Below are positions 11,960-23,951 of a DNA stretch of 64,000 nucleotides, piece after piece. Source of the stretch: Deroplatys truncata (Eukaryota; Arthropoda; Insecta; Mantodea; Mantidae). Both the position numbers and the translations under genes were made by a program. The notes under the pieces were generated by a model that was given only the letters and a program-made list of their open reading frames with translations, had not been told where the DNA came from and made no database searches. Positions within the stretch are counted from its first letter, which is position 1, and every line of letters starts with the position of its first letter. The stretch lies in assembly GCA_030765065.1 (NCBI GenBank), contig CM060978.1, positions 60,535,421-60,599,420 of the forward strand, written 5' to 3'.

Positions 11960-12395
11960 AAGATGTAGTAAGATTTTGTCCATCTCTTACAGTTTTCCAA
12001 TTACAGAAAAATGGTTTAGAATAAAGAGGAATTCGTAGGCTATTTGGACAAAATTCAAGATACTCATTTAATTTATGATGGAAATATCTTAAAAGTGTGG
12101 CATTTTAATCAAAATCTTTACCCACTTTTGAGAAAACCAAAAAAATCGAAAATATGGGGGAATTTCTTGAAAATCTTCGTGTGGAATTCTTGTGAGATAC
12201 TGAACTTAAATACCAAGTTTTGTGTTCATCCGACTTTTTGTTTTTGAATTATGCTGTTCATAGACAGTACGGACCTGTTTATAAAAATCCTTTTTGGATT
12301 TAGGGGCCTCAAAACATATATTTCCAGTGCAATTTCGACACTGATGTTAGTTTGGAATGTAATACCTTCTCTATTTAGTATGTACACTGCTGTGC
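11960..12395 (+). repeat. Family A right half, diverged
   Basis: Runs from GTAGTAAGATTTTGTCCATC through CTTGAAAATCTTCGTGTGG, ATACCAAGTTTTGTGTTCATC, GGGGCCTCAAAACATATATT and TTGGAATGTAATACCTTC. The CA microsatellite is reduced to ATAGACAGTACGG. The outermost GTAGAGAAAGT motif is lost. Confidence 0.8.
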
Positions 12396-12753
12396 CTAAA
12401 ATGTGGCCCATTTTCTTAGAGCAAAATACTGTTTTTCCCTCTCAAATAACCAAATTTTTACTCCACCCAGCCCGTATCAGTTCTCTATGTGACTGGCCTG
12501 AAGAACAATGCAGGGCGAAATAAACCAATTAATGAACTATCTTTTTTGGAGGGGTGGTTGGGATATCACCTCTATGAAAGTTTTCGCTACGATTGGCACA
12601 CAAGGAAAGGCTAAACCAACACAACATAATTAGGCCTTCTGAAGGAAGGGGATGAAGAACTATTTGTCTGGTTAAACTGAACGACAGCTACGGCATATGC
12701 ATATATGAGAGCTTTCATCAGCGACATGGATACGAAAGTTAAGTTGTTGCTGC
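12396..12753. other. Unclassified stretch
   Basis: No frame or repeat recognised. Confidence 0.4.
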
Positions 12754-12757
12754 TACT

Positions 12758-13691
12758 TGAGGCAGTATTTTTAACACTTAAATGACTTCAGTCAAATTAT
12801 ATAATATAAAATATAATAACAGCCCACCTTAAAGCAATATGTGTATGTAATAATATATATAAAGTGTATATTACAGTCATTGTATATGTTTGTATTATAG
12901 TATACATGTGTAATAATGTTATGTGAATGTGCTACGTAATTTAATAATGTAGGAGCTGTGGGAATAATAGGTTAAAAGTTGCTAACAATGAGGTAACCTT
13001 GAGGCAATAATGAATTTGAAAGTTTAATAGTACTACTAGTCATTATAGGAGCAACAATAATGTAAATTTAGAGACAGCTTATAAAATAGCCTATCAACAA
13101 CCACAAAGAAACTTAAGTTAAATGAAAGTTTTCTATTGGACTAGGACTAGCCAATCAGAAACTAAAATGAAGCAAAATTTACAAATTTAGGCGGTAGAAA
13201 TCAATTCAGTTGCTTGTAAACAGCGCTCATAATTGGACGCCTTGGTTGTAGACAGTGTTCCTAACCGGACGCGAGATGCGTATTCAGTGTGAGACAAAAA
13301 TAGTTTACGTGTTTAAAAAGTGCAGGTATTTAATAAAAGAATCTTACAGCTCTCTATATCAGTGAAGTGTTATTTAAATCGTGTCAAGAATTAATAAAAA
13401 GGAGTGAATTAAAAATTATAATCTGAGTAAGCCTAGATTCTTCTGCCGCACCACGCCTTGCAAAGAAATCCATGTCTCTAGCAACAATACTGATGCAGCC
13501 GAGGCAAACATAAATATATAATATTTAAAGAAACATTAAAAAATACAAAGTTAATATTTTTAAACTTGGGGCAAAGGCCACTAGAAAGTACATTTTCTTG
13601 CGGGCGAAGGCTACCAGAAACTTTTTACCATACGTACGATTGCAACTACTTTAAGTTTGGCTTTCCATACGTGAAGCAACAACCTACTTCA
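12758..13691 (+). repeat. Family B solo LTR, complete, with 4-bp target duplication
   Basis: 934 bp beginning TGAGGCAGTATTTTTAACAC and ending ACAACCTACTTCA, so TG...CA as in LTRs. It is flanked by the same four bases on both sides: TACT at 12754-12757 and 13692-13695. Inside are AATAAAAAGGAGTG near 13395 (polyadenylation-like), GCAGCCGAGGCAAACAT and a GGGGC..AGGC.AC..GAAA segment. One primer-binding-site-like motif (CTTTAAGTTTGGCTTTCC) lies near the end. It has no internal retrotransposon region, so it is a solo LTR. Confidence 0.85.
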
Positions 13692-13695
13692 TACT

Positions 13696-15190
13696 AAACG
13701 GCAATAAGAAAACATGCATTAAGAAAATGATAATATAGGATGAAAATATAAGGTTTAAGTTATAATGTTACCCTTCAACAGCTCAGTCATAATTTGGGGG
13801 AGGTAAAGTACCCTTCTGAGCTAGAATTATGCTCAAAAAACAGTGTTTTTTACATAAACAGCTCCGTTCAATTATGGTCTACATTTTATGCACAGTAGTA
13901 TACGTAGTATACAGAAAGAAAAATATGAATTTAGGTAATTTAAGATTAGCGGAATAAGGTTTCTAAGTCTCTCTTTAACATAAATTGAATTTTGGATTGA
14001 AAGGAAGTAAAACTCATAAACATGTTTGCAGAAGTGAGGGATACTTCGAGGAAAGACATTTTTTCCATGTAATCCTACGTATGCTGTTTTGTTTTTCTTT
14101 CTTTCTTATAGCAGAAAGCATATTCTTTGGAGTTGTGCATGAAAGTTGAGATAAAAGCGTTTTACTGGTCCAGTATCTGTGATGGAAGTGGAATACTAAA
14201 GGACAGGAACCACTAAAAGCGTGTTGGGAATGAGAGAGTTGTGAAGTTTACCAGTCTGCCTGAAGCGAAAGTGTTGCCAAGTTTATGTCGGTCACACATC
14301 TGCAACGGAGTTGGTTATCGACTGCAGCCAACAGCGACAGATGGCTCTGCAAGAAACATGAGCCCACTCTTGGTCAAACACACTCTAATCAGCGTCGTTG
14401 ATGGGATTCAAACGTACCTAGATGTATGTACATGAGGAAAATCACGGGGGGCGTTCTGTGGAAGCATCTTCTGTAAACTCGTGTATATTCCTGGATCACA
14501 AACACTACCTCATGTGTGATGAATCTGCTCTAATTTCTGTGGAAGTAATAGTTATTTACTCAACTAATTACTGAAGCAAATTTTGTAATATCGTATCTGC
14601 GAATATTTACCTATCTATGTTTTGTCTACTTGAGGAACACTGGACTGAAGTTTCTATTTTTTTAATTTTAAATCAATTTACTAGAAAACATAAGTAAACA
14701 AGAAATAATTGGGAGAAAGCTCAAAGCTCTAGCTCAAATAGTTTTTCGGTTAATAAATTAAATATTAACTAGCAAAAAAATGTAAATTTTGTAAAACTAC
14801 CTTGCGCATTTACATTTATCAGAGAAGTGCGCTATTGACGTTTTCTAATACTTTAATATAGTGAAAATAAATATATATTTGATTGCAGTTGATATTATTA
14901 CTTGCTGATAAATAAATATTTGTTTTTATGAAGTTGTTGGTATTAGAAGTTTCCTTGTATTTCAGTATAAATTAATTTTTGTTGCCCTCTGAATAAATCA
15001 ATCAAAAAATCCATTCTTGAGCCTTTAGATAGCACAATTGAGATTATGTATGCAAATTTACATACAGATCAGAGCAAAATTTAAATATAAGGAACAAGTT
15101 TCATGTGCAAAAATTTAAAACTGCGAAAAAATACATACTGATAGAGATAGTGGGCAAGGTCCAATGGAGTTTAAAAGGCGAAAATATGTC
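13696..15190. other. Unclassified 1.5-kb stretch
   Basis: No recognised repeat or gene. The longest forward frame (14241-14435, 64 codons) has no known similarity and I do not call it. 14640-14990 is very AT-rich. Confidence 0.4.
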
Positions 15191-15477
15191 AAAATTGAGT
15201 TTTATTTATGGACGCTCTTTAACTGCTGTGGTATTTAGTATCCCTTTCTATATTGGGCGTGAAAGACCGATAATTTTGCTCAGAGGCACCTTTATCAGGA
15301 TTGAGGTTCTTTTATGTGCCGTAAGACTACCACACGGGAGCACCGGCTTTACTTCCTTTACGAAGGAAGCCATGCTAACGATTTACATGCCAGGAAAAAT
15401 CCTTCGTCCTCCGCCGGGTTTGAACCCGCGACCTCAAGAACTACACCTAGCATGTTAACCACAATAGCACGGAGGGC
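15191..15477 (-). repeat. tRNA-derived SINE, family S1
   Basis: On the minus strand it starts CCTCCGTGCTATTGTGGTTA (A-box-like) and has GGTCGCGGGTTCAAACCCGG (B-box). The body has TCCTTCGTAAAGGAAGTAAAGCCGG, and the tail is CATAAATAAAACTCAATTTT. Other copies lie at 34480, 35433 and 61459. About 285 bp. Confidence 0.85.
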
Positions 15478-16574
15478 GTCTCTTACTTAGACATGTTGCT
15501 GGGCTTTTAAAAGTGTTGGAACATGAAAACTCTTTGACCAAAATTACTCATAGGTGTCTACAGATGTCTGTAAAATATAATTAAACAATTGATTATATCG
15601 TGTTCACCTAAAACCTCAGTCTCAGTGAGCATTTATGTGAAGTTATTTCGTATAATTCCTTCTTCTTTTATATAGGCCCCTGGCCCGTTTGTCAACACAT
15701 AGGAGATGACTTATTAGACGATATCAATCCTTTCCACCGATTTTTTGGTCAATCCAAATTTCTTTTGCCTCTTGGGAATGAATCTCGAGCTATCTTGTTT
15801 AACCTAGTGCTGTCGGCTCTGTCTATGTGAACATTACACTCTCTCTTTCTTCCTTTTATGGGGGACAGAGCATAATTGAGGTTACTGAAAGACAAAGTTG
15901 TCTGATGCCGTATGTCAGGGTGGTCAACAATCTAACTTGAGTCACTAGATAAATAACCAGAAAAAAACAAGAGAAATTACAGGACATCTTGTTTACGCAC
16001 TATTTCGGTCTTCTAATAGTGTTATGAGTCACTGCCATATATCAGGATGGAGCATTTAAGTTGAGACTGTACGATATCTCCAAAACTAAGTGTTGTAGAA
16101 AGAAATGTCTTTAATAAAAGTTGCTTGATATTATGGGGGGACAGTAAATGCCATTAGTCGTGTTTTGTGTTAAGGACGTTATGAGTCATTTTAGGGACAA
16201 TTTAACTATTTAAGACATTTCTTTCTACAAAGCTTACTTTTGGAGATATTGCACAGTCTCAACTTAATGGTATACTATTCGTTTCTTCGGTGCAAAGGTT
16301 TGGTTATCATCTTCCTTCTCCACCATAATTGCTGATTACCTATAACTTGGATGCACCTGAAAGCATTAAATTAAGCACCGAACCGTGCTGTGAACCTAAT
16401 TCGTATAATATGTTTATGTTATTAAATTATGAAAATTACTGTACTGTGATAATATGAAGAACAACTTATTGTTACGTTTTAGTTTTTAATTTCGGCGTAC
16501 TTAGCACATTAAATCGAACATTAAATTAATCCCACACAAACAGACAACGCTTACACCAAAAATTACAAACACTA
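15478..16574. other. Unclassified, holds one MITE
   Basis: Apart from the small inverted-repeat element at 16053-16269 I recognise nothing. CATATATCAGGATGG (16036) and GTATGTCAGGGTGG (15913) look like a short diverged direct repeat, each followed or preceded by GAGTCAC. Confidence 0.4.
16053..16269. mobile_element. Small MITE with ~60-bp terminal inverted repeats
   Basis: The left arm CATTTAAGTTGAGACTGTAC, with TCTCCAAAACTAAG and AGAAAGAAATGTCTT further in, is mirrored by the right arm ending CAGTCTCAACTTAATG. About 60 bases per arm match with only a few differences, enclosing about 100 bases. It is noncoding. No target duplication is certain. Confidence 0.75.
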
Positions 16575-16907
16575 TTCAAATTTATAAATCAATTGCAGAG
16601 GCATTTTTGAGAAAATAAAATTTTCGAAAAGTGTTCCATTTAAGGGTAGCCTGGTGTGGGGTATTTACTTGAAAATCTTTGTGTTGAATCTTTGAATGAC
16701 ACTGAACCTAAATAGCAAATTTGACACTTATCCGACTTTTCGTTTTTGAGTTATGCTGTTCACAGACACACACGGATCTTTTTCTAAAAATTAATTTTTT
16801 TATTTATTCAGTGGGCCTCAAAACATGTATTTCCGGTGAAATCCCGGCATCTAATCTTTAAGTGGAATATAATACTTTGCCTATTTATTATACGTAGTAC
16901 AGAAAGT
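16575..16907 (+). repeat. Family A right part, abutting a mariner
   Basis: Starts at CAATTGCAGAGGCATTTTTG and includes CTTGAAAATCTTTGTGTTG, a shortened CA zone and CTCAAAACATGTATTTCCGG. It ends TATACGTAGTACAGAAAGTA at 16907. The final TA is also the left target dinucleotide of the mariner fragment. Confidence 0.85.
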
Positions 16908-17425
16908 AATGGGTTGTCTCATAAGTTCATTCGTTTTGCTCGCAAGTTCCATCTATAACGCCTGAAAACCCTGAACCCCCTGTACACTCAAGTTATACTA
17001 GTTGCCTATACACCCCTACGACTTAAAGAACAACAACCAGACTCACTGTTGGATATGTCAGTGTGTATTTGTGACTGACGTAGGATAGAACAGCGTGAAC
17101 TTGTGTTTACAAACTATTGAAAGCAAAAAGAAACATTTCCGACATCTTATGCTGTTTTACTACCGTAAAGGTAAAACCGCCTCACAATGCCGGCAGAAAA
17201 TTTGAGCTGTCTACGAGGAAGATGCAGTAACGAGGCGAGCATATCAATTTCGAACTGGGAATTTCTCCCTAAAAGACAAACCTAGAGCTGGACGGCCAAG
17301 GTTTATGGACGTGGAAAGAATTCATGAAACGATAGTCAACAATCCACGAATTATAACTCGGATGTTGGCATTGGGGCTCAATTTAGCTCGTGCTACTGTA
17401 GCCAGGAACTTGGCAATATATTGTG
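16908..17425 (+). pseudogene. mariner transposon, 5' half only
   Basis: The left terminus GGGTTGTCTCATAAGTTCAT resembles mellifera-subfamily mariner ends. From about 17137 the plus strand encodes FRHLMLFYYRKGKTASQ, an in-frame TGA, CAVYEEDAVTRRAYQFRTG, FSLKDKPRAGRP and NNPRIITRMLALGLNLARA. This is the N-terminal HTH and the GRP linker of mariner transposase. It ends near 17425, before any catalytic Asp. It is a dead 5' fragment. Confidence 0.85.
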
Positions 17426-18029
17426 GACAATAATGGTGTATACTGCAGGAGATAAATAGTTAGTTTGCAAAACCTAACTGGCGTAGTTATTTATCTTTTG
17501 AACGACCTTGTGTTTAAAGTTTGTAAACGGAAAGTTCGGCAACTACGCTGTCGTAGCCATGCTGCGGGTGAGGTGTGTTCCCAGGCGTTTTTAGTGATTT
17601 AAACGTAACGAAAAGCGCACGAATTTATAATACAACCCTATAAAAATAGAGAAAGAAAAAGTTGTGTTTTGTGTTAAAATGGGTAATATCGTGTTCCGCC
17701 GATGGTCAGTTTGTTCCCTTGACCCTTTACCTAGGAAAGTGTCATTACAACCTTGAGATGCACGATGGATTGCTAGTTGCTTTCTTAATTATTACTAGTA
17801 TTGCGCGGATGAGTAGTTCGTTCTCCGACTTCATTTGGTTTACTGTTTTACTGATCAATATGTATTCCATGTACAGCAAACGGAACCGCGAAATGCGTGT
17901 TGCTGAAAATTTCTGGACATAAAGCACTGACGAAAATCTTGTCCTGCAAACCAAGTTTTAAACTGCGAGTAAAGCTGCCAGACCCAAACCTGAGTAAAAG
18001 TGTCAGATAAAGTTGATTTTGTTTATTTA
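17426..18029. other. Unclassified stretch
   Basis: A moderately GC-balanced stretch with one 86-codon frame (17662-17922) of no known similarity. Not called as a gene. Confidence 0.35.
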
Positions 18030-18465
18030 TTTTTTACATATATATTCTTTATTGTCGCTTCAACTTTAAAGTCATATCGCGACTACTTTAGAAAACAGAA
18101 CATGATTACAATGAAATACAATATTTTAAACCGTAATAGTACATACAACATTATGTTCTCTAGATAGGTGTGTTACATTTTGTTATACAATTTTGTCGCT
18201 TTCATAAAGTTTAAAGTTCTTTGTTGTGCTGAATTTAGGGCGTTTGGTAGGCTTTTGGGGATGTCACATGTTTCTCTGCGTTGTACATAGCGATGACAGG
18301 GATGATGAACTGTGAGATTGGATCTGCAGAGGTCGCATACACGAGGAAGGTCACGGTTGAGGAGATGTTTGTGCGTTATAGAAGTATGTCCAATACGTAG
18401 TCGAGTTAGTACTTGTTCTTTGCTGTTGAAATTATAGTGTTGAAGTTTGGAATCAGCCTAATGTG
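18030..18465 (-). pseudogene. Non-LTR retrotransposon (I/LOA-like) 3' end
   Basis: On the minus strand it reads LIPNFNTIISTAKN, then after a frameshift EQVLTRLRIGHTSITHKHLL, then PRVCDLCRSNLTVHHPC. It then ends and runs into a 3' UTR with AATAAAG and a short A-rich tail near 18030. RLRIGHT..THHLL..C..C...LTV.H is the C-terminal end after the RNase H domain of I-type and related LINEs. It is 5'-truncated, as usual for LINE insertions, and frameshifted. Confidence 0.8.
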
Positions 18466-18473
18466 CCTATGAA

Positions 18474-19513
18474 GCACAGCCCGCCTTGAAACAATATGTA
18501 TGTAATAATTTATAAAAATGTATGTAACAGTCATTCCATATGCTTATATTATTGTAAACATGTTTAATAATATTATGTGAATGCATTATGTAATTTAATA
18601 ATGTAAGAGCTGTAAGAATAATAAGTTTAACGTTGCTAACAATGAGGTAACAATGAGGTAACCTTGAGACAATTATGAGTTTGAGAGTTTGAATACCACT
18701 ATCATGATTAGGGCAGCAATAATGTAAATTTTGACAGTTTAAAAATAGCCATTCAACAGCCAGAAAAAACTCTAATTAAATGCAGGTATTCTATTCGACT
18801 TGGATTAGCCAATCAGAGACTTGAAATACAGAAGCTTACGGGTTTTTGACGGTTGAAATCTTTCAGTTGCCTGCAGACCTTGGTAGTGAACGGATGGAAG
18901 ATGTGTTCTCTAAAGGAATATTACGTATTCGTGTGTAACAAAAATTACATATACGCGTTAACAAAGTTCAAGTATCAAGTAAAAGAACCTCCCAGCTCTT
19001 GATATTGTAATGCTATTTAATTTGTGTCAAGGATTAATAAAAAGAAGTGAACTTAAACTTAAAATCTGTGTAAGCCTACATTCTTGTCGTACCACGCCCT
19101 GATTAAGAGATACGCGACTCTTAAAATAATACTGAAGCAGCCGAGGCTAAAACAAGCATAAATAATATCTATAGCACCAGTTTAATAACAAAGTTTAATA
19201 TATATTTTTTAAACTTGGAGTGTAACAACAACAAAATATACATCTTCAAATCGGTATTGCATACGTAGCAGCATATTACGTAACAATCTTCTTCAAATTA
19301 ACACCCAAAGTGTGGTGCTAATACTGTTACAAACTACTTAAACAACGTAAGACAATTACAACTTCAAGTTGACTCCCATACGTGGGGCCGTTAAACTAAA
19401 AACAACTTCAAGTTGGCTTCCCAAGCGTGAGGCTAATAACTTACGTAACAATAAATTACGTAAACAAAACACCTTCTCAAATTGGCTCCCAAGCGTGGGG
19501 CATATCTTCTTCA
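18474..19513 (+). repeat. Family B LTR-like repeat with four PBS-like motifs
   Basis: Starts at CACAGCCCGCCTTGAAAC, so the TGAGGCAG terminus is missing. It continues through ACAATGAGGTAACCTTGAG, AGCCAATCAGAGACTTG and GGATTAATAAAAAGAAGTG to GCAGCCGAGGC near 19140. Its 3' part holds a ladder of motifs at about 19291, 19361, 19404 and 19474, each of the form ACTTCAAGTTGGCTCCCA followed by CGTGGGGC. They resemble a tRNA-Lys primer-binding site (TGGCGCCCAACGTGGGGC). No coding sequence. Confidence 0.75.
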
Positions 19514-20224
19514 TGATAACGATATAAAAAGTTAAAAATTGACTTTTAAAATATTTAATATATGTGATTATACCCCAAAACTTCATTTAGCTTCGTTAGG
19601 CAACAATTAAAGCTTTATGCATATAGTCAAATATTCCTCTACATAGCTTCCCTTCTATCTCAATTTGCTTAACTCATTTCCCTTCATTCAGTTTCCTTCT
19701 CATGTTTAAGGTGTGCTTCTAGGTTTCGTGCAGTATGGCGGAAAATGCCGCGGATGCTTGCGCAAGGAAAGAGTATTCCTCGTGTGGAGACTAGGGGACT
19801 GCTTGGTAGACGGGTCGTTCATCGCCCTCTCTAGACACAATGACCCGTCTTGGGGTGGTAGCCACAATAGATCTTCGTGGGTGCGGTGCGCGAGGTGTCC
19901 CCTACGTTACATATGCTATACCAATAATAATCCCCAGGTCGCATGAACCTCTACAATATATCTTAATATCATAACTATGTGTGCTCTCTTGCCCCTCACT
20001 TTTCCTAGAAAATCCCTATCTATTCCCTACCCTCGTGTCTGCAAACATGACTGTTACTGTATCTTGTGGTAATTTATCCCATTTGCCATTCCAGATAATC
20101 TCTCAACACCATTTCATACGCTATTAAAAATGGAAAATGTCGTTTAATTTCTGCACAAAGTGCGCCTTTTTAAGTTTTATCCTAATCCTTTTGGGATAAA
20201 ACCCCAGTGCGCAATACGAAACTT
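19514..20224. repeat. SINE-body fragment and unclassified DNA
   Basis: 19700-19925 (GGATGCTTGCGCAAGGAAAG ... GTGCGCGAGGTGTCCC) resembles the 3' body seen at 25905-25990 and 27340-27360, so I take it as a SINE-body fragment. A small hairpin, GTTTTATCC and GGGATAAAAC, lies at about 20176-20204. The rest is unrecognised. Confidence 0.45.
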
Positions 20225-21100
20225 GTTTACTTCAGAAAATATTAGGTTTGACCGCATCCACCATACCTACCTGATCCCCTTTTGCTTCTGAAGCCCCTTC
20301 TGGTGATTTTTGTCTATAACTATTTAATTTCTTCAGAAAATATTAGGTTTTACCGCATCTACCATACCTACCTGATGCCCTTTTGCTTATGAAAGACCCT
20401 TATGGTGACCTTTTTATCTATCACTACTTGATTTCTTCGGAGAATATTAGGTTTGACTGGATCCACCATACCTACAGCCCCTTTTGCTTCTGAAAGACCC
20501 TTCTGGTCAGTTTTTATGTATCACTATTTGATTTGTTCAGAGAATATTAGGTTTGACCGCATCCACCATACCTGCCTAATTCCCTTTTGCTTCTGAAAGC
20601 CCCTTCTGGTGATTTTTTATCTATCACTATTTGATTTCTTCAGTAAATATTAGGTTTGACCGCATTCACTATACCTACCTGATGCCCTTTTACTTCTAAA
20701 GGATCCTTCTGGTGATATTTATGTATCACTATTTGATTTCTTCAGAAAATATTAGGTTTGACCGCATCCACCATACCTGCCTAATTCCCTTTTGCTTCTG
20801 AAACTCTTCTGGTGATTTTTTATTCATCACTATTTGACTTCTTCAGAAAATATTAGGTTTGACCGCATCCACCATACCTACCTGATCCCCTTTTGCTTCT
20901 GAAATACCTTTCTGGTGACTTTTTTATCCATCACTATTTGATTTCTTCAGAAAATATTGATTTTGACCGCACCCAGCATGCCTACCTGATCGCTTCTGAA
21001 AGACCTTATTGCTGACATTTTTATCGATCACTATTTGATATGTTCAGAAAATAATAACTTTGACCGCATCCACCGTACGTACCTAATCTGACACGTACTA
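20225..21100 (+). repeat. Tandem array, ~102-bp period, nine units
   Basis: The marker AATATTAGGTTTGACCGCAT recurs at about 20241, 20342, 20446, 20546, 20649, 20751, 20852, 20956 and 21054. Spacing is 98-104 bp. Each unit also has CCACCATACCTACCTGAT, CCCTTTTGCTTCTGAAA and TATCACTATTTGATTTCTTC. The last two units are more diverged. No reading frame runs across it because the period is not a multiple of three. Confidence 0.93.
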
Positions 21101-21590
21101 ACTACATTTCATTTTGCTGAAGGACGCTCCTGGTAATTTTCCGCTCAGTTTTTACTCAGAAAAGAGAATATTTAAGTTTCTAGACCTGTTGCTGTCTTGA
21201 GACTTTAAGTCTGGGTGATTGGTCAAAGTCGTGGGCTGCTGGAGTTGAAAGGGGGGTTGGATTTCCGCTACATGGCAGACGTCACAACTTCATGGAGTTG
21301 TACAGAGGCAAAGGACGGACGGACAGACGAGAGAGTTGGAGAGAGCAGCATCTGGCTCAGACATCTGAATGCAAGATGAATAATGGAAAAGAAAACATCC
21401 TCCATGGTAGTAATGGCAAACACTAAAACAACGGAATAAAATAAATGTCCTTTATAGCCTACTTCATGTGCTGAGAAGCTGTTCATTACCTTTGTTAATA
21501 AATAGTTTGTTTCCAGAAGAAATATGTGGCAATTGTCTTGTAGCACGTATGAGCATGCGCGAGTAACACATTTAAAAAATTAACAGTATT
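21101..21590. other. Unclassified stretch
   Basis: No gene or known repeat. A purine-rich patch GACGGACGGACAGACGAGAG lies at 21315-21335. Confidence 0.4.
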
Positions 21591-22497
21591 ACTTTCTCTA
21601 ACACGTATAGTAAGTAGGGGAAGCATTGTATTCCACCCAAAAATCCGATACCGGGATTTCACCGGAAATACATGTTTTGAGACCCTCTGAATCCAAAAAA
21701 AGCAGTTTTGGAAATCTGTCCGTGTGTGTGTGTTTGTGTGTCTGTCTGTGTGTCTGTCTGTGAACAGCATAACTCAGAAACGAACAGTCGGATAAACACC
21801 AAACTTGGTATTTAGGTTCAATATCTTCCAGAGATGCGACACGAAGGTTTTCAGGAAAATCCCCTCACCCCAGATTACCATATACATGGAACATTTTTCG
21901 AAAAGTTTTATTTTCTCAGAAATGGCTCTAACGATTTGATTAAAATATCATATGTTTACGATATTTTCATGACAAATAAAATGTATATCTTGAATTTTCT
22001 GGGATTGTCTCCAAAAGCATTCTTCATTGTAAACGACTTTTGGTAAACTGGTAAACCATAAGAGATAGACAAAATCTTACTACGCAAAAGATGTAGATCG
22101 CGTTAAAATACACAATTTATGTCATATGCATTTTTTTTGTTGAGTGAACCATTTTCGAGATATTGCTTGTTATTCCCTTAAATTTTTCAATACTTATTTT
22201 CTAAAATGGGAATTCGTTATTCATTTTTTGTCTTGGATATGCAAATAGTATTTATCTGTGGCAAAGAGAATGGTGCAGCACATAGCAACCAGCTATTAAG
22301 AGATAAGTATGTGCTTAAAGGCTACTTTTTTCTTTTGCCTTGTAAATATATATTCCCCTTATATCTACAAGAAAATTAGCAATAAGATAGAGTCTGCAAA
22401 TGTTTATCTCGATTAACATGAAGTAGATGGAGAATAAGTGTTTGTAAAAATAGTTTGTACAAGAGTAGAGAAAGTCATGTGAGTGTAACACATCAGA
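21591..22497 (-). repeat. Family A, full-length, minus orientation
   Basis: Starts ACTTTCTCTA near 21591 with CGTATAGTAAGTAGGGGAAG. It has the GT-rich microsatellite at 21719-21762, and ends GAGTAGAGAAAGTCATGTGA, then GTGTAACACATCAGA. Read in this direction, the 3' end is a hairpin (ATGTG...CACAT) followed by CAGA and a T-run. Confidence 0.92.
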
Positions 22498-22529
22498 TTT
22501 ATTTTATTTCTCCTCGTATTAACTAAAAA

Positions 22530-22905
22530 AAGTTTTAGGCAAGGCAGGAAAAGACCAATAATAGTGCAATTTGCAACATCCAATATGATTTACGAAATTT
22601 TAGGAAGGCCAAAATATTAAACAGATGTAATATATTTATAAACAAAGACTTGAATCCAGCCAAGAGGGGCCTCAAAAGAAGCCTAATGCAAAAGATGAAG
22701 AAGGCAAACGAGCATTCATTCGAAACTTACGGCTTTGGATAGATGATGAGGATGTAACATATACCAACAAAAAGGATCTATGGTGGAAAGAACCAGAATG
22801 GAAGAGGGGAAAGAGACAAGCAGAGAAAGTAACTAAGATTATTAGAGAAAATAATGTGAGTAAAATATGGAAGGGTATAAAATTAATGTATCTAAAGAAA
22901 TAGAG
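22530..22905 (+). pseudogene. LINE ORF1-like fragment, frameshifted
   Basis: Frames in order give RQGRKRPIIVQFATSNM, then NIFINKDLNPAKRGLKR with SLMQKMKKANEHS, then FIRNLRLWIDDEDVTYTNK. This resembles the RNA-binding C-terminal part of arthropod non-LTR retrotransposon ORF1 proteins (KRP.IV.F, I.INEDL...R...L....). It has two frameshifts and no endonuclease or reverse transcriptase nearby. Similarity is short, so the class is tentative. Confidence 0.5.
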
Positions 22906-23354
22906 ATTAAGAGAAAAGAAAGTTCATGGTATGGAATGAATAGGAATTAATGTATATGGATAGTTAAAAGAAGAAAATAATGTAAATTCAAATAAATATA
23001 AGAATTGCTAAATATATTAACATGTAATGGTAGAGAAGACATCTAATATGTAATAACTTAATGCTCAATAGATTATTATGTTATTATGACCAAAGGAGGG
23101 GAGATGACTATAAAATGGCCAGGACCAGAAGCAGTCACTCCCAATATGATTGTAATTATTTTGGCACTAGATTAATATTAAAAATTATAAAACTAAAATT
23201 GGTAAACCTGATTTCAAAGACAATAAAAGGGCCTTAGGAAAAAATGTAGGAAAGGGTTTCAGGAAATTCTGAACATCCAAAGCAACCTTTACATGGAGTA
23301 TTTTCCTTTCTTTTTGTTATCTCAAAGATAACTCTAACGTCGTTTACCTTCTGT
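22906..23354. other. Unclassified, AT-rich
   Basis: Nothing recognised except a possible worn family A internal piece at 23270-23345. Confidence 0.35.
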
Positions 23355-23450
23355 ACAACTTGCCTGTAGTAAGTAAAAATATTGTATTGCACCCAAAATT
23401 CGGTACCGAGATTTAACTGGAAATACACATTCTGTGTCTCCCTGAATTTA
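23355..23450 (-). repeat. Family A right-end fragment, minus orientation
   Basis: GTAGTAAGTAAAAATATTGTATTGCACCC, CGGTACCGAGATTTAACTGG and TGTGTCTCCCTGAATTTAAA match the reverse of the family A right end, then the sequence flips orientation at about 23455. Confidence 0.75.
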
Positions 23451-23461
23451 AAAAATCTAAA

Positions 23462-23840
23462 GTGATACTTTCATATGACTTTCTCTATCCAATATCGTTT
23501 ATTAGCTGATAAACAAACTATTCATACTAAAACTTACTTTTCTATCTACTTCATTCTAATCCAAATGAACCTTTACAGAAATAGCTGTGCTGCACATTTG
23601 GTTAGTGATAGCCAAATGTTTTAAAACTGGACGCTATACCCTGGCCTTAAATTCCATATTTTTTCACTAACATCTCGAGAAACAACTGAAAATCGACACG
23701 ACTTGAAAAGAATGACAAAGTATTGATCAATTCGAACCATTAATAGTGGTTATTTCGGAAATGACTGATGGAACAAAAAAGTTATTTGAAACAAATTGTG
23801 TGTCTTGGGTGCCTTGGGTGTTGGGAATTTCATGAAGCAT
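23462..23840 (+). repeat. Family A2 left half
   Basis: CATATGACTTTCTCTATCC then TTCATTCTAATCCAAATGAACC and GCCAAATGTTTTAAAACTGG. It ends after TTGTGTGTCTTGGG, where it meets unrelated AT-rich DNA (23840-23950). Confidence 0.8.
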
Positions 23841-23951
23841 TTTTTCTAAAGATATTCATTTTATTTTGTTTATTCTTTCCGGAGAACTTTTTTATTGCCT
23901 TTGAGTAACGTTAACCAACTTTTAGGTAAGACGAGGAGAAATAAAAAAAAA

